Assembly: GCA_940337035.1 (NCBI GenBank)
Contig: OW679197.1
Location: 41,918,466 to 41,982,465 of the forward strand
Length of the DNA stretch: 64,000 bases
Direction of reading: 5' to 3'
From: Agriotes lineatus
Lineage: Eukaryota > Arthropoda > Insecta > Coleoptera > Elateridae
Shown: piece by piece, positions 62,786 to 64,000 of the stretch
Layout of the letters: each line of letters begins with the position of its first letter
How positions within the stretch are numbered: position 1 is the first letter of the stretch
Translations under genes and position numbers: made by a program
Notes under the pieces: generated by a model
Seen by the model: only the letters and a program-made list of their open reading frames with translations
Told to the model about the DNA's origin: nothing
Databases searched by the model: none

Positions 62786-64000
62786 AAATATACTTAACTC
62801 TTGCGTAGCTGTTCTTGGTAGAAAAATATTTTTTTTGAGTTTCAGTATTTATGAGATTGTAATATATCATTTTCTTGGTCTAATACTTACTAATGCAACT
62901 AGTAGACTATGCAAAACTCTCTAGTTAGGTATATGAAGGTGTCAGAAGTAGCATCCAATATTTCTATTAACATGTTCTTAAAAAAACGTTTTGTGTCATT
63001 TGATTTGAGAATGTGTGTACAAGCAACAAATATGTTTATTCATGTAGGGTCGACCAAACTTTTGTTTGATTGAATATCGTTTAGTTATAATTTGAACTTA
63101 TTCAGCCTCGCCAACTTCCATGATTAAACTTCTTTTGTTAAAATGTTTTTGTCGACATTGAAAATAAATCTTAATAGTTGGTAAGTAAAGGATCTCGAAG
63201 TAATTTTTTATTATTTTGACATTTAAATTTAGCATAAAATCACGCAGAATGAATATATTACTGCTCATACAAATGCCAAAGTTTAATATCGTTCAGTTCC
63301 CATTTTATATAGAAATGGAATCTTGTAATGTTGAATCAGTTATCGTAACTACAATACACACAATTTATCTTGATCGAGTTAATGATCCTTGGCATATCGT
63401 TTCCAATGATTAACTACAATAGACACTAATAGTGCACATATGTGAACCGAAACAGAAAAAATTTGAAGAAACATATTTCAAGAATACCATGTGCAGTTTG
63501 GAAAGTGGCTGATAAAACTTCTTTCATTTTAATTCCAAGTTAAGTAAAATATTTGAACTTGGTAGACACCAGCAGAATAAATTATCTCTCAAAGTTTAAA
63601 GGTGAACCATTAAGGTCACCTTACTGCGAAAAATGCCATTTTATCTGTTGTGGACGTTTTCTAATCGCTAAAATTTGTATTTTACTTTGTTTGAATTTGC
63701 ACAATGTTAGAATTTGTTAAGAATTAGTAAAATCGCACCTTGAAAAAATTTCCAATTGTTATTTGCTCTGATTCTAATTCTAGGTATAAATAATCAGAAG
63801 TCACTTTATTGAAAATAATGCAATTGTTTTATTTTACGTAGAATTATTTTAATCTGTTACAATAGTCTGCAATAAAAAATAATTTTTCTAACGTTGATCG
63901 TCATCTTTGTATATGCAACATAATCATAAAAATATATGTTGATAATGGCTTGTTTATTATTAATCGTGAGAGTCTACATCAAATTTTTCTCCTGCCTTCC
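62786..64000. other. Probable intron or intergenic DNA, no exon recognised
   Basis: AT-rich. A 65-codon plus frame at 63216-63413 (FPFYIEMESCNVESVIVTTI) follows an AATTTAG that could be an acceptor, but the phase from the exon at 62717 would meet a stop at once. Nothing else was seen. Confidence 0.4.

Noticed and set aside
1..64000. CRISPR arrays, operons or bacterial genes
   Set aside because: No regularly spaced direct repeats with unique spacers and no ribosome-binding-site/ORF structure; the short tandem arrays here are minisatellites or LTR repeats.

Overview
The window looks like insect nuclear DNA. It is about two-thirds A+T by eye, has no bacterial operon structure, and carries an arthropod-type load of mobile DNA: degenerate non-LTR retrotransposons, Tc1/mariner-like and other DDE transposases, a gypsy-style LTR with a primer-binding site, a BEL/Pao integrase relic, tRNA-headed SINEs, a hAT-type element and many short inverted-repeat elements. 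A non-dipteran insect such as a beetle is a guess, not a demonstration. One scaffold gap of exactly 100 N lies at 45796-45895.

Layout. 1-5.5 kb: AT-rich DNA with foldback elements; one holds a textbook G-quadruplex motif. 8.7-11.3 kb: one DDE transposase pseudogene split by 1.9 kb of nested palindromes. 12-18 kb: a Mutator-like transposase fragment, a SINE, a 1.1-kb LTR with its primer-binding site, and several hairpins. 18.9-22 kb: a LINE 3' end split by a TA-flanked element, then terminal-inverted-repeat (TIR) elements. 25.3-28.9 kb: a 3.36-kb TIR element inserted into the last coding exon of a cysteine-rich protein gene; the element carries its own apparently spliced gene on the minus strand. 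29-33 kb: an inverted SINE pair, a ~1-kb composite palindrome and a CpG-rich block. 34.5-44.2 kb: a hAT-type element and LINE relics. 45.6-50.2 kb: a dense nest in which a LINE holds a 1.5-kb foldback element with a transposase tail at its loop, followed by a Tc1 relic and another LINE nested in a short repeat. 53-60.3 kb: more LINE, SINE and BEL/Pao remains. 60.6-64 kb: a small hairpin element, a second copy of a ~450-bp repeat, and the only stretch that looks like the start of a host gene (TATA box at 62444, ATG-free leader, ATG at 62717, splice donor at 62784).

No complete intact host gene is visible. Most open frames longer than 60 codons are chance frames in AT-rich DNA or arms of palindromes. 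The recurring theme is inverted repeats nested at several scales. A ~134-bp palindrome occurs seven times, and in three copies sits exactly at the centre of a different, larger palindrome. A second set of hairpins has unrelated arms but short, often CG-rich apices. Relative insertion ages can be read from the nesting. Repeat names R1 (short repeat), R2 (450-bp repeat) and PAL134 are mine, for use in this annotation only.
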